From positions 1 to 24,230 of the forward strand of contig JAWOJB010000041.1 in the NCBI GenBank assembly GCA_046484325.1: a stretch of DNA of 24,230 nt, given 5' to 3'. The stretch is from JAWOJB01 sp046484325. GTDB lineage: Bacteria > Actinomycetota > Acidimicrobiia > Spongiisociales > ZC4RG35. The notes under the pieces were generated by a model. The model was not told the DNA's origin. It did no database searches and was given only the letters and a program-made list of their open reading frames with translations. Shown here in pieces: positions 13,405 to 21,214 of the stretch (the stretch's first letter is position 1; every line of letters begins with the position of its first letter). The position numbers and the translations under genes are program-made.

Positions 13405-14046
13405 GGTGATGACCGCCGCCACCAGCGACTCCACCACCGGGACCCCCGCGGCCTCCAGCTCCCGGCGATGGTGCGACCCGTTGTCGTAGAGCACGCACCG
13501 CGCCCCCACGTGGGCTGCCGCCTCGGCGTCGTCGGGGGTGTCGCCGATCACCAGCACCTGCGACGGGTCCTCGCCGGCGACCAGCGCCCGCAGGTGGGTC
13601 CCGAGATAGGCGGCCTTGCGGTCCCCGGGGGGGCCCACCAGCCCGTCGATCCGGTCGAAGAAGCGGGCGATGCCCAGCCGAGCCACCAGGGGGACCAGCT
13701 CCTCGTGGGGGAACATCGAGAGCAGCGACTGGGAAACCCCCGAGGCCGCCACGGTCTCGAGCGCCGTCTCGGCGTCGGAGGTCAGGCGCGCCCTCCCCAG
13801 CAGCTCCCGGTATCCCTCGTGGAAGCGCCGGTCGAGACCCTGCCATTCCTCGACGGTCACCTCCCGGCCGAACAGTCGGTCGTAGAAGACCTTGACCGGC
13901 CGGGTGTAATGGTCGCGGTAGTCGTCGAGCGTGATGGGCGGCCGGCCCGCCGCCGACAGGCCGCCGTTGACGGCCTCGACGACCACGTGGAGGTCGTCGA
14001 AGAGCGTCCCGTTCCAGTCCCACACGACGTGGGCGACGGCGCTCAT
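13396..14046 (-). CDS. HAD-superfamily hydrolase (phosphoglycolate phosphatase-like)
   Basis: 216 residues of HAD subfamily I with a helical cap. Motif I is VVWDWNGTLFDD (Asp10 nucleophile), where the usual second Asp is Asn12, a known variant in one HAD subgroup. Motif II is in QSLLSMFPHEEL, motif III Lys in GDRKAAYLG, and motif IV VLVIGDTPDDAEAA. It probably removes phosphate from a small metabolite; the Asn variant makes the substrate less predictable. Its ATG overlaps the TGA of the upstream glycosyltransferase gene by four bases, so it is the last gene of the dnaX operon. It overlaps the convergent AbiEi-like gene by seven bases. Confidence 0.82.
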   Translation of the reverse strand: MSAVAHVVWDWNGTLFDDLHVVVEAVNGGLSAAGRPPITLDDYRDHYTRPVKVFYDRLFGREVTVEEWQGLDRRFHEGYRELLGRARLTSDAETALETVAASGVSQSLLSMFPHEELVPLVARLGIARFFDRIDGLVGPPGDRKAAYLGTHLRALVAGEDPSQVLVIGDTPDDAEAAAHVGARCVLYDNGSHHRRELEAAGVPVVESLVAAVITVH

Positions 14047-15131
14047 CGTTCCGAGACCAGCCGCGAGAGGGCGGCGTCGTATTCGGAGGCCACCAGCTCC
14101 CAGTCGAACCCGAGCGCTCGAGCCCGAAGACCCTCGGCGGGGGGCATCGCCCCCGCGCCCAGAGCCCTGGCGAGCGCCGCCCCCAGCCCACCCGGGGGAT
14201 AGAGCGCCTCGTCGTGGTACGGCTCGGGGATCAACCACGGATAGGAGAGCCGGTTCGGGAGAACGGGCCGCGCTCCGGCTGCGATGCCCTCGACCACCGC
14301 CACCCCGAAGAACTCCTGGCGGGCGGTGGACGCCACGACGGAGGTCTCCAGCAGCAGCTCGCGATAACGGTCGGGCGGGGCGAGACCGAACTGGACGATC
14401 CGGTCACCGAGCTCCCGACGTGCCAGTTCGAACTCGTCCGCCACCTGTCGTGAGTTCTCACCGCAGAGGGCAAGGCGGAACCCCACGCCCTCCCGGGCGA
14501 GCTCGGCCACCGTCGACAGGAACTCACCGGGGCCCTTGTCGTGCTCCCACCGATGGTTCCAGGTGACCAGCGGCGGCTCGGTCCGCTCCGGCAGCCGGGC
14601 CGGGAGCCAGCCCAACTCGACCCCGACGGGCATCACGACGCTCTTCTCCTCGACCTGTGGCACCAGGTGCTCGTGGGTGTGATCCGGGAAGTGGCGGAGC
14701 AGCCGGGGCAACTGCTCGAAGAACACGACCCGGTGGTAGTCGGAGTTGAACCACACCGCATCGGCGGACAGCGCCCCCAGCCAGTTGGTGAAGGCGTACG
14801 AGAGGTCCGGCTCCGAACGGGGCGACTCGGGGTAGGTGAGCTGGGACTCGTGGAGGTAGAGGACGACCGGCACGTCGATGAGCCGGGCGAAGAAGCGGAG
14901 AGCGGGGAGGTCCACCATGTCCGAGACGAGCGCGACGTCGGGTTGCCACCCCGTCGAGCGCAGCCGATCCACCTGGCCGGAGAGGGTGACGGCCGATCCC
15001 CGCATCCGCCACTTCCACCAGGCCGCCGGGTGGTCGACGATCCGGACGTCGTGCGACGAGTGGTCTCGATACCCCTCGGCCCACGCCCGGTGCGATCCAC
15101 CGAGATACGGCTCGACGAGCAGGACCCGCAC
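14043..15131 (-). CDS. Glycosyltransferase with DUF3524 domain, tRNA-queuosine mannosyltransferase-like
   Basis: 362 residues. The N-terminus matches the DUF3524 family that includes human GTDC1 (QTMAN, which adds mannose to queuosine in tRNA-Asp): VEPYLGGSHRAWAEGY (6-21), WWKWRMRGSA (38-47), YLHESQLTYP (92-101) and WFNSDYHR (127-134). The C-terminal half is a GT4-type fold (WNHRWEHDKGP, then EFFGVAVVEGIAAGARPVLPNRLSYPWLI with the donor-binding Glu). If the family function holds, it would glycosylate a hypermodified tRNA base. No tgt or queuosine synthesis gene is present in the window, so the acceptor could differ. GTG at 15131 lies 7 bases after recR. It sits in the dnaX-ybaB-recR operon and is followed by a HAD phosphatase. 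Confidence 0.78.
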   Translation of the reverse strand: MRVLLVEPYLGGSHRAWAEGYRDHSSHDVRIVDHPAAWWKWRMRGSAVTLSGQVDRLRSTGWQPDVALVSDMVDLPALRFFARLIDVPVVLYLHESQLTYPESPRSEPDLSYAFTNWLGALSADAVWFNSDYHRVVFFEQLPRLLRHFPDHTHEHLVPQVEEKSVVMPVGVELGWLPARLPERTEPPLVTWNHRWEHDKGPGEFLSTVAELAREGVGFRLALCGENSRQVADEFELARRELGDRIVQFGLAPPDRYRELLLETSVVASTARQEFFGVAVVEGIAAGARPVLPNRLSYPWLIPEPYHDEALYPPGGLGAALARALGAGAMPPAEGLRARALGFDWELVASEYDAALSRLVSER

Positions 15132-15138
15132 CGTGCGG

Positions 15139-15732
15139 CTAGAGCTCGTTACGGCCGACGAGCGCCCTTCCGAGGGTGACCTCGTCGGCGTAGTCGAGGT
15201 CGCCTCCCACCGGCAGGCCGCTGGCCAGCCGGGTGACCTTCAGTCCCAGTGGCTTGAACTCCCGGGCGAGGTACATGGCGGTGGCATCTCCCTCGACGGT
15301 GGGGTTCGTCGCGACGATGAGCTCGGTGATCGCCTCGGAGGCGACTCGCTCCCTCAACTCGGGGATGCGGAGCTGATTGGGACCGATCCCGCTGATCGGG
15401 GACAGCGCCCCTCCGAGCACGTGGTAACGGCCCCGGAACTCCTGGGTGCGCTCGATGACCACGATGTCCTGGGGTCGCTCGACCACGCACACGGTGGCCG
15501 CGTCCCGTCGGAGATCGCGACACACGGAACACTCCTCGCCGGAGGTCACGTTGAAGCAGCGCCGGCAGTAACCGACCTGGTCGCGCAGATCGGTGATGGC
15601 CTGGGCGAGCCGGCGGGCATCGGTGTCCTCGATGCTCAGCAGGTGGAAGGCCAGGCGCTGAGCGGACTTGCGCCCCACCCCCGGGAGCCGGGCGAGCTCG
15701 TCGACGAGGCGCTGGAGGGGTCCGTCGAACAT
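15139..15732 (-). CDS. recR: Recombination mediator RecR
   Basis: 197 residues, the standard RecR size. The N-terminal helix-hairpin-helix is RLPGVGRKSAQRLAFHLL, the zinc finger is Cys56, Cys59, Cys68 and Cys71 (CRRC, CSVC), and the Toprim domain carries VVERPQDIVVIE and IVATNPTVEGDATAMYLA. With RecO (and RecF), RecR helps load RecA onto gapped DNA coated with SSB. Its ATG shares one base with the ybaB stop (TGATG), and the operon order dnaX-ybaB-recR is widely conserved. Confidence 0.95.
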   Translation of the reverse strand: MFDGPLQRLVDELARLPGVGRKSAQRLAFHLLSIEDTDARRLAQAITDLRDQVGYCRRCFNVTSGEECSVCRDLRRDAATVCVVERPQDIVVIERTQEFRGRYHVLGGALSPISGIGPNQLRIPELRERVASEAITELIVATNPTVEGDATAMYLAREFKPLGLKVTRLASGLPVGGDLDYADEVTLGRALVGRNEL

Positions 15733-16058
15733 CAGCCGAGCAGGCCGCCCAGATCCATCCCGCCGGTGAGACCGCCCAACTGGTCCTGCGTGGCCTCGGT
15801 CGCCGCCCGCATGGCGGTGTTCACGGCCGCCACCACCAGGTCGCCGAGCATGTCGGGATCGTCGGGGTCGATCACCTGGGGGTCGAACTCGACCGAGACG
15901 AGCTCGTTCGACCCCGTCACGACCGCCTTGACCATGCCCCCGCCCGCCGAGCCCTCGAACCGGCGCTGGGCGAGGTCCGCCTGGGCGGCGACGAGCTGCT
16001 CCTGCATCTTCTGGGCCTGTTCCATCAAGCGGCGCATGTCGCGAGGGTTCATGGACAT
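15732..16058 (-). CDS. Nucleoid-associated protein YbaB/EbfC
   Basis: 108 residues, typical YbaB/EbfC length. The helix MRRLMEQAQKMQEQLVAAQADL, the strand GGGMVKAVVTGSNELVSVEFDP, and the helix LGDLVVAAVNTAMRAATEA define the family, a small dimeric DNA-binding protein of the nucleoid. ATG at 16058 was chosen because GGAG lies 8 bases upstream; an internal ATG at 16052 is the alternative. The C-terminus is Gly/Leu-rich, as often seen. A TACCCT hexamer on the minus strand (16093-16098) could give an extra promoter between dnaX and this gene, but that is speculative. Confidence 0.92.
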   Translation of the reverse strand: MSMNPRDMRRLMEQAQKMQEQLVAAQADLAQRRFEGSAGGGMVKAVVTGSNELVSVEFDPQVIDPDDPDMLGDLVVAAVNTAMRAATEATQDQLGGLTGGMDLGGLLG

Positions 16059-16114
16059 GGGTATCTCCGGGGATCGTCGGGTGCGGGCCCCCAGGGTACC
16101 CCCCGACGCCCCGC

Positions 16115-17896
16115 TCACCGGTCGTCGGAGTCGTCCTCGACGAGCTCCGCACCGAGCTCGCTGGCGACGAGCCGGAATGGGTCGGTGAGATCGTCGGGCG
16201 CCTCGAAGAGGGCCTCCTTCTCCAACTCGGGCTCTGCCTCCTCCGGGGATGCCGCCGGGTGCTCGCCGATGGAGCGGAACATCACGCCGACCGATCCCCC
16301 AAGCAGATCGCCTGCCCGGGTGGCCACGATCGACGTCACCGCCGCGTCCTGCCGGAGGGCCTCGAGATGGAAGTCGTGACGGACCCCGATCACGAGCTTG
16401 CCGTGCTCGACCCCGACCGGCTCGGTCTCGCGAAAGAGCGCCCATCTGCGGGCACCCAGCACGTCCCGGAGCGAGCCGTAGAGCCCGGGCCACACGGCGA
16501 CGAACTGCTCCGCGGTCACCGTGGCCGGGGCAGGCTCCTGGACGGCCGGAGCCGGGGCGGTGGCGGGGGCAGGCTCATCGGCCGGAGCCGAGGCGGTCGC
16601 GGGAGCAGGCTCATCGGCCGGCACCGGGGCGGCGGTGGGGGCAGGCGCCGGCGGGGGTGCCTGCTCGGCGGCAGGGGTGACACGAGCGGCAGGGACGGGG
16701 GCGGTGGGGACGGGGATGGGGGAGGTGGCGGGAGCCGGCCCACCGGGTGCCCGGCGCTCGAGCCGCTCGAGTCGGGTCAGCATCGCCCCGGAGTCGAGGG
16801 AGGTCTCGGGTCGGGTCAGCCGGATGAGGGCGAGCTCGAGCATGAGCCGCTCCTCCCGGCCCTCGCGGAGCTTCACGAGTGCCTCGCCGAGGACGTCCAC
16901 GGCCCTGAGCACGTCCGAGGTCGGCAGCCTCCCCGCCGCCTCGGTCCACTGGCGCAGCACGTCGGGTGGCTCGTCGGTGACCTCGGCGAGGTTGGGGGCA
17001 TAGTGGGCGAGGAACACCCCTCGGAAGAAACCGACCGCCTCGCCCGCGAATCTCCGCAGGTCCACCCCTTGGGAGGCGAGCTCGGCGACGAGCTCGAGGG
17101 CCGAGGCCACGTCGTGCTCGGCGATGGCGCCTGCCAGCCTGGCGGTGGCGTCGGCGCCGGCCATGCCGAGGGCCCGGCGGACGCCGGCGACGTCGACCGA
17201 CCCGGCACCGAGCGCCGAGACCTGCTCGAGGAGGCTGAGCGAGTCGCGCACGCTGCCGAGCGCATGCCGGGACACCTCGACGAGGGCGGCGGGGTCGGCT
17301 CGGATCCCCTCGGCCTCCGCCACCCTTGCCAGATGGGCGGCGAGCGCCTCCACCGGTACGGCATGGAAGTCGAATCGCTGACTGCGAGAGCGCACGGTGT
17401 CGAGGAGCTTGTACGGCTCGGTGGTGGCGAGCACGAAGTGGACGTGCTCGGGCGGCTCCTCGAGGGTCTTGAGGAGGGCGTTGCCGGCGGCACGGCTCAG
17501 CATGTGCGCCTCGTCGAGGATGAACACCCGGCGCGCCCCCGCCACCGACGCCACGGTGGTGACGCTCACCCGCATGTCGCGAATGTCCTCGACCGAATTG
17601 TGGGAGGCGGCATCCAGCTCGAGCACGTCGAGCGAGCTCCCCTCCGTGATGGCGACACAGGGGCCGCAGGTGTTGCACGGCGCTCCGTCGGGTCCCCGGT
17701 TCTCGCAGTTCAGCGCCTTGGCGAGGACTCGGGCGGTGGTGGTCTTCCCCGTGCCCCGCGGGCCGGCGAACAGGTACGCGTGAGCGACCCTTCCCTCGGC
17801 CACCTCCCTCGCCAGCGTGCCGGTCACATGGGACTGGCCGATCACGTCGTCGAAGGTCTGGGGACGGTATCGGCGGTAGAGAGCCTGGTACTCCAC
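16115..17896 (-). CDS. dnaX: DNA polymerase III subunits gamma/tau
   Basis: 593 residues. The clamp-loader ATPase has Walker A GPRGTGKT (45-52), a zinc site at Cys64, Cys74, Cys77 and Cys80, Walker B VFILDEAH (124-131), EEPPEHVHFVLATTE and the arginine-finger region TVRSRSQRF. The collar domain follows, then an Ala/Pro linker of about 75 residues containing 12-residue repeats, and a tau-like C-terminal domain (FVAVWPGLYGSLRDVLGARRWALF). It loads the sliding clamp and ties polymerase to helicase. GTG at 17896 is fixed by a leaderless promoter and by homology starting at YQALYRRYRPQTF; the longer upstream frame is not coding. I saw no A-rich slippery site for a frameshifted gamma form. Confidence 0.94.
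   Translation of the reverse strand: MEYQALYRRYRPQTFDDVIGQSHVTGTLAREVAEGRVAHAYLFAGPRGTGKTTTARVLAKALNCENRGPDGAPCNTCGPCVAITEGSSLDVLELDAASHNSVEDIRDMRVSVTTVASVAGARRVFILDEAHMLSRAAGNALLKTLEEPPEHVHFVLATTEPYKLLDTVRSRSQRFDFHAVPVEALAAHLARVAEAEGIRADPAALVEVSRHALGSVRDSLSLLEQVSALGAGSVDVAGVRRALGMAGADATARLAGAIAEHDVASALELVAELASQGVDLRRFAGEAVGFFRGVFLAHYAPNLAEVTDEPPDVLRQWTEAAGRLPTSDVLRAVDVLGEALVKLREGREERLMLELALIRLTRPETSLDSGAMLTRLERLERRAPGGPAPATSPIPVPTAPVPAARVTPAAEQAPPPAPAPTAAPVPADEPAPATASAPADEPAPATAPAPAVQEPAPATVTAEQFVAVWPGLYGSLRDVLGARRWALFRETEPVGVEHGKLVIGVRHDFHLEALRQDAAVTSIVATRAGDLLGGSVGVMFRSIGEHPAASPEEAEPELEKEALFEAPDDLTDPFRLVASELGAELVEDDSDDR
16530..16640 (-). repeat. Tandem 36-39 base repeats in the dnaX linker
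   Basis: Three adjacent units (16530-16568, 16569-16604, 16605-16640), each starting GCAGGCTC on the plus strand, encode a 12-13 residue ADEPAPATA-type repeat in the disordered linker of tau. They differ by scattered bases, and the first is three bases longer. Unit number may vary between strains. Confidence 0.7.
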
Positions 17897-17903
17897 GGCG
17901 GCG

Positions 17904-17909
17904 ATGGTA
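17904..17909 (-). promoter_or_regulatory. -10 element of a leaderless promoter for dnaX
   Basis: On the minus strand TACCAT is followed by 7 bases and the GTG at 17896, the same spacing as at the thiolase and dGTPase genes. No ribosome binding site is present. Confidence 0.55.
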
Positions 17910-17963
17910 CCCACGGGCCGGTCGGGTGGTCCGGGCGACGCCAGACGCGTCTCGGGACGCGAA

Positions 17964-17980
17964 GATCGGGCTTTCCGATC
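17964..17980. repeat. Short inverted repeat upstream of the ZnuA-like gene
   Basis: GATCGG (17964-17969), 5-base loop, CCGATC (17975-17980), ending 16 bases before the ATG at 17997. With the flanks, 8 of 9 bases pair. It could be an operator or a hairpin in the leader; the short arms could also be chance in GC-rich DNA. Confidence 0.35.
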
Positions 17981-17996
17981 GTCGAACCCGGACCAC

Positions 17997-18770
17997 ATGA
18001 CCCGAGCCGTCGTCGCCCTCCTCGTCGCCCTCTGCATCCTCGCCGGTGCCTGCACCGCGCCGGGTGGTGGCGAGCCGCCGCTCGTCGCCACCACCACCTG
18101 GCTCCTCGCCGACGTGGTGCGATCGATCGGGGAGGACGACGTGGAGGTGGTTCCGCTGATCCCGGCGGGAGCCGACCCGGAGCGGCACCCCGGACGGCCG
18201 CTCGCCGACATGGAACGGCGACCCGACCTCGTCGTGACAGTCGGGCTCGGCTTCGAGGGCGGGATGGCCGATCTGGTGGCGGAGGCCAGGACGGCTGGCA
18301 TCCCCGTCGTCGAGGTGGCGCCGGTCGGGGAGCCGCTTGCCGCGGCCGATGGCACGCCCGACCCCAGGGTGTGGCTCGACCCGCTGCGGATGGCGTCCAC
18401 TGCGCCCGTGATCGCCTTCTGGCTGACCGGCCTCGTCCCCGAGCCCGGGGTGGCCTACTGGCAGGGCCGCGGGCGCGCCTATGCGGATCGGCTGCGATCG
18501 CTGCACGGGGTGATGGACCGCAGGCTCGAGGTGGTGTCGGAGCTCGCGGCCGGCTCGCCGGGGCTGGAGTATGTCGCCCAGCGGTATGGCCTGGACATGG
18601 TCGAACCTCCCCGAGGATCGGTGATCGTGGACGCCACCGACCAGGTGCTCGCCGAGGTCGAGCCGGGATCCCGCCCGGTGCCGGTGGCGCTGGACGACCT
18701 CGGCGGTGCATCGGGGTACGCCGATTTCCTGTCGAACCTCGCCGATGCCATCGTCGACGAGGGGAGGTAG
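17997..18770 (+). CDS. ZnuA-like substrate-binding lipoprotein with degenerate metal site
   Basis: 257 residues. A lipoprotein signal peptide with lipobox LAGAC (Cys19) anchors it outside the membrane. The body follows the cluster A-I/ZnuA (zinc/manganese) family: ATTTWLLADVVRSIGEDDVEVVPLIPAGADPE, DLVVTVGLGFE, VWLDPLRM, YVAQRYGLDMV. The usual metal ligands are altered: the GADPH motif is GADPERH (His64 displaced), DPHVWLDP is DPRVWLDP (Arg124 for His), and the His normally before the Tyr-Gly-Leu segment is missing (GSPGLEYVAQRYGL). It is somewhat shorter than typical ZnuA. No zinc-transporter ATPase or permease of the matching type is nearby; the next genes are an ABC-2-type pair. It may bind another ligand or be a non-transport relative. 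Confidence 0.7.
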   Translation: MTRAVVALLVALCILAGACTAPGGGEPPLVATTTWLLADVVRSIGEDDVEVVPLIPAGADPERHPGRPLADMERRPDLVVTVGLGFEGGMADLVAEARTAGIPVVEVAPVGEPLAAADGTPDPRVWLDPLRMASTAPVIAFWLTGLVPEPGVAYWQGRGRAYADRLRSLHGVMDRRLEVVSELAAGSPGLEYVAQRYGLDMVEPPRGSVIVDATDQVLAEVEPGSRPVPVALDDLGGASGYADFLSNLADAIVDEGR

Positions 18771-18796
18771 TGCCCCGGTTGGTTCAGAATCACCCC

Positions 18797-19633
18797 GTGC
18801 GGTCCGATGTACCTGCGGTGACGACCACCACCGAGCCGGATTCCGTCGCGCCCGCGACGCCCATTCCGCCTGCGGTGTGGGCGAAGGGCCTGACCCGGCG
18901 GTTCGGCAAGATGGAGGCGGTCAAGGAGGTCGACCTGTCGATCGCCCCCGGCGAGTTCTACGGGCTCCTCGGCCAGAACGGAGCCGGCAAGACCACCACC
19001 ATCAAGATGATCGTCGGCCTGCTCCGCCCCACCTCCGGTACGGCCGGGATCGCTCGGTTCGACACCTGGCGCGAGCCGATCGAGGTCAAGCGCCGAATCG
19101 GGGTGCTCCCCGAGGAGTTCAACCTCTATGAGCGGCTGACCGGCGCCGAGCTCCTCGACTTCACCGCCGCCATGCACGGACTGCCCCGCCACGAGGCCGT
19201 GACGAGACGCGAAGAGCTGCTCGAGCTCCTCGATCTCACCGACGCTGCCGGCAAGCTGGTCGGCGACTATTCCCGCGGCATGCGGAAGAAGGTCGCCCTC
19301 GCCGCCGCCATCATCCACCGGCCGCCGGTGCTCTTCCTCGACGAGCCGTTCGAAGGGGTCGATGCCGTGAGCGCGCGCCTGATCCGCGAGATGCTGCGGC
19401 GCTACACCGACCGGGGTGCCACCGTGGTGTTCTCCTCTCACGAGATGCACCTCGTGGAGAAGCTCTGCACCCGGATCGGGATCATGCAGGAGGGGGAGCT
19501 GACGCTCGAGGACACCCCGGCCGGCCTCTGCAAGCGGATGGGGGTCGACAACGTCGAAGACGCCTTCATCGCCGCGGTGGGGGGTCTCGACCCGTCGAAG
19601 GGGGCGGAGTGGTTGGACGCCTCGTCTGGCTGA
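18797..19633 (+). CDS. ABC transporter ATP-binding protein (ABC-2 type)
   Basis: 278 residues from the chosen start. Walker A is GQNGAGKT (59-66), the signature is a degenerate YSRGM (158-162), Walker B is VLFLDE (178-183), and the H-loop is His215 in SSHEM. The EEFNLYERLTGAELLDF segment and the C-terminal region are typical of exporters of the CcmA/NatA group. It would power the membrane protein encoded next, whose gene overlaps it by 25 bases. The start is uncertain: GTG 18797 has a CAGAAT 6 bases upstream, TTG 18779 has GGGGAGG 11 bases upstream, and GTG 18818 is also in frame. The first 25 residues are Thr/Pro-rich and poorly conserved. Confidence 0.85.
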   Translation: MRSDVPAVTTTTEPDSVAPATPIPPAVWAKGLTRRFGKMEAVKEVDLSIAPGEFYGLLGQNGAGKTTTIKMIVGLLRPTSGTAGIARFDTWREPIEVKRRIGVLPEEFNLYERLTGAELLDFTAAMHGLPRHEAVTRREELLELLDLTDAAGKLVGDYSRGMRKKVALAAAIIHRPPVLFLDEPFEGVDAVSARLIREMLRRYTDRGATVVFSSHEMHLVEKLCTRIGIMQEGELTLEDTPAGLCKRMGVDNVEDAFIAAVGGLDPSKGAEWLDASSG

Positions 19634-21210
19634 AGTCGCGACTGCTCTGGAACGGCCTCCGGGCCGACCGGCAGCGCCGGATCGGATTTCCCCTCGCCAT
19701 GATGATGCTGGCCGCAGGAGCCCTCGTCCTCGTCCGGCTCTATGAGGCCGGCCTCGACGGCCTGAGCCCGGCCGCCTCTGTCCAGCTCTCGTTGTGGGCG
19801 GCCCTCGGGTTCTTCGCCGCATGGGTGGCGTTGCCGGTCGTGATCTTCCCGCTCGACGAGAACCTCGATCCCGCCCAGTTCGCCCTCGCCCCCACGCCCC
19901 CCGCCCGGCTCGTGGCGGGCCTGGGAGCGGCCTCGCTCGTAGCCCCGTCGGCAGCGGCCCTCGTCATCCTGCTCGGCGCCAACCTGTTGGTGCTGGTGAC
20001 GGGCCCGGGCCTGGTGCCGGGTCTGGCGGCAAGCCTCGTGCTCCTGGCGCTGCTCATCATCGCCGGGCAGCTATTCACGACCCTCATCTCCGCCGTGCTC
20101 AAGTCTCGGAGAGGGCGGGACCTGGCCCTCCTCATCGTGGTCGGGATCGGGTTGGGCGGGTTCGGTGCCCAGCTCGCCGCCACCCGGTCGATCTCGGCGC
20201 TCGGGCTCGAGGGGGCGGTGCTCGCCCATCCGCTCGATTCCTGGACCTGGCTGCCGCCACTCGCCGCCCAGCGTTCGATCCTGGCCTCGGCTGCGGGAGA
20301 TTGGCCGGTGGCGATCACCTTCCTCGTCGTGGCGGCGGCCTGGATCCCGCTGCTCGGTTGGGCCTGGGTCCGCATGCTCGGGTGGATGCTGACCACTCCC
20401 CAGGAGAGCTCGGGCCCGGCCCGCCGATCACGCAGCCGTGGCCTGGCGGGCGGCGGAGGGTGGAACGCCCGACGGGTGATCGCCCGCAAGGAGCTCCGCT
20501 TCTATGTCCGCGACCCGCGCCAGCGGCTCGTGTGGACCGGAGCGGTGATCTTCGTGGGCCTGGCGGCGGCGTCGATCCTGGTCGGCACCGGCGGTCTCGC
20601 CCTCTTCCGGGATCGCGAGTGGCTGCCGTTGATGGCGCCCGCCCTGGTGCTCTTCGTGGGTCTGCCGATCGCCCTCAACCAGTTCGGCTGGGAGCGCAAC
20701 GCCGCCAGCTACCTCTTCGTGCTCCCGGTCCGGCCCCGCCAGATGCTGCTCGGCAAGAACCTGGCCGTCACCCTGGCGGTCTTCGTCGAGTCGACGGCCA
20801 TGGCGGTGATACTGGCGATGTTGAGCGACGGCTGGGCGGTGTTGCCGCTCGTGCCGGCCCTCACCTTCTGCGCGGTGGCATGCCAGCTGGCGATCGGCAA
20901 CCTGACGTCGGTGGTCACGCCCCTCCGGCTCCCGCGAGAGGGCACCGATGTTTTCGCCCAATCGACCGAGCAGGGGTGCCTCGCCATCCTCAGCCAGATG
21001 GCGTCCTTCTTCGTGATGGGGCTCCTGCTCGTGCTCCCGGCCTCGGTGACCGTGTTGACGGTCGGCTTCGGCAGCCCCATCCCGTACTGGTTCGCGTCGG
21101 GCTTCGCCGTGGTCTGGGGACTCGTCTTCTACCTCGTCTCGATTGCCGTGGCCGGATGGCTGCTGCGTCGCAGGCTGCCCGAGGTCGTGCAGTGGGTGCA
21201 GGTGGTGTGA
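19609..21210 (+). CDS. ABC-2-type transporter permease
   Basis: 533 residues with about ten to twelve hydrophobic segments in two halves, separated by a charged cytoplasmic stretch around residues 265-305 (TTPQESSGPARRSRSRGL, RKELRFYVRDPRQRL). LVWLKSRLLWNGLR at the start and the KEL-RFYVRDPRQ element are usual in this permease class. With the preceding ATPase it should form an exporter in the cytoplasmic membrane; the cargo cannot be told. GTG at 19609 overlaps the ATPase gene, with a purine-rich AAGGGGGCGGAG just before it. It ends 4 bases from the convergent nrdJ stop. Confidence 0.8.
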   Translation: MVGRLVWLKSRLLWNGLRADRQRRIGFPLAMMMLAAGALVLVRLYEAGLDGLSPAASVQLSLWAALGFFAAWVALPVVIFPLDENLDPAQFALAPTPPARLVAGLGAASLVAPSAAALVILLGANLLVLVTGPGLVPGLAASLVLLALLIIAGQLFTTLISAVLKSRRGRDLALLIVVGIGLGGFGAQLAATRSISALGLEGAVLAHPLDSWTWLPPLAAQRSILASAAGDWPVAITFLVVAAAWIPLLGWAWVRMLGWMLTTPQESSGPARRSRSRGLAGGGGWNARRVIARKELRFYVRDPRQRLVWTGAVIFVGLAAASILVGTGGLALFRDREWLPLMAPALVLFVGLPIALNQFGWERNAASYLFVLPVRPRQMLLGKNLAVTLAVFVESTAMAVILAMLSDGWAVLPLVPALTFCAVACQLAIGNLTSVVTPLRLPREGTDVFAQSTEQGCLAILSQMASFFVMGLLLVLPASVTVLTVGFGSPIPYWFASGFAVVWGLVFYLVSIAVAGWLLRRRLPEVVQWVQVV

Positions 21211-21214
21211 TCGG

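Noticed and set aside
16530..16640. CRISPR-like array
   Set aside because: Units are contiguous with no spacers, in frame, and encode the Ala/Pro linker of tau.
16115..17896. Programmed frameshift giving a separate gamma subunit
   Set aside because: No A-rich slippery heptamer with a downstream hairpin was seen.
16259..18796. Very long plus-strand frame leading into the ABC ATPase gene
   Set aside because: It runs antisense through dnaX and through the ZnuA-like gene in another frame; only the part from about 18,797 has ATPase homology.
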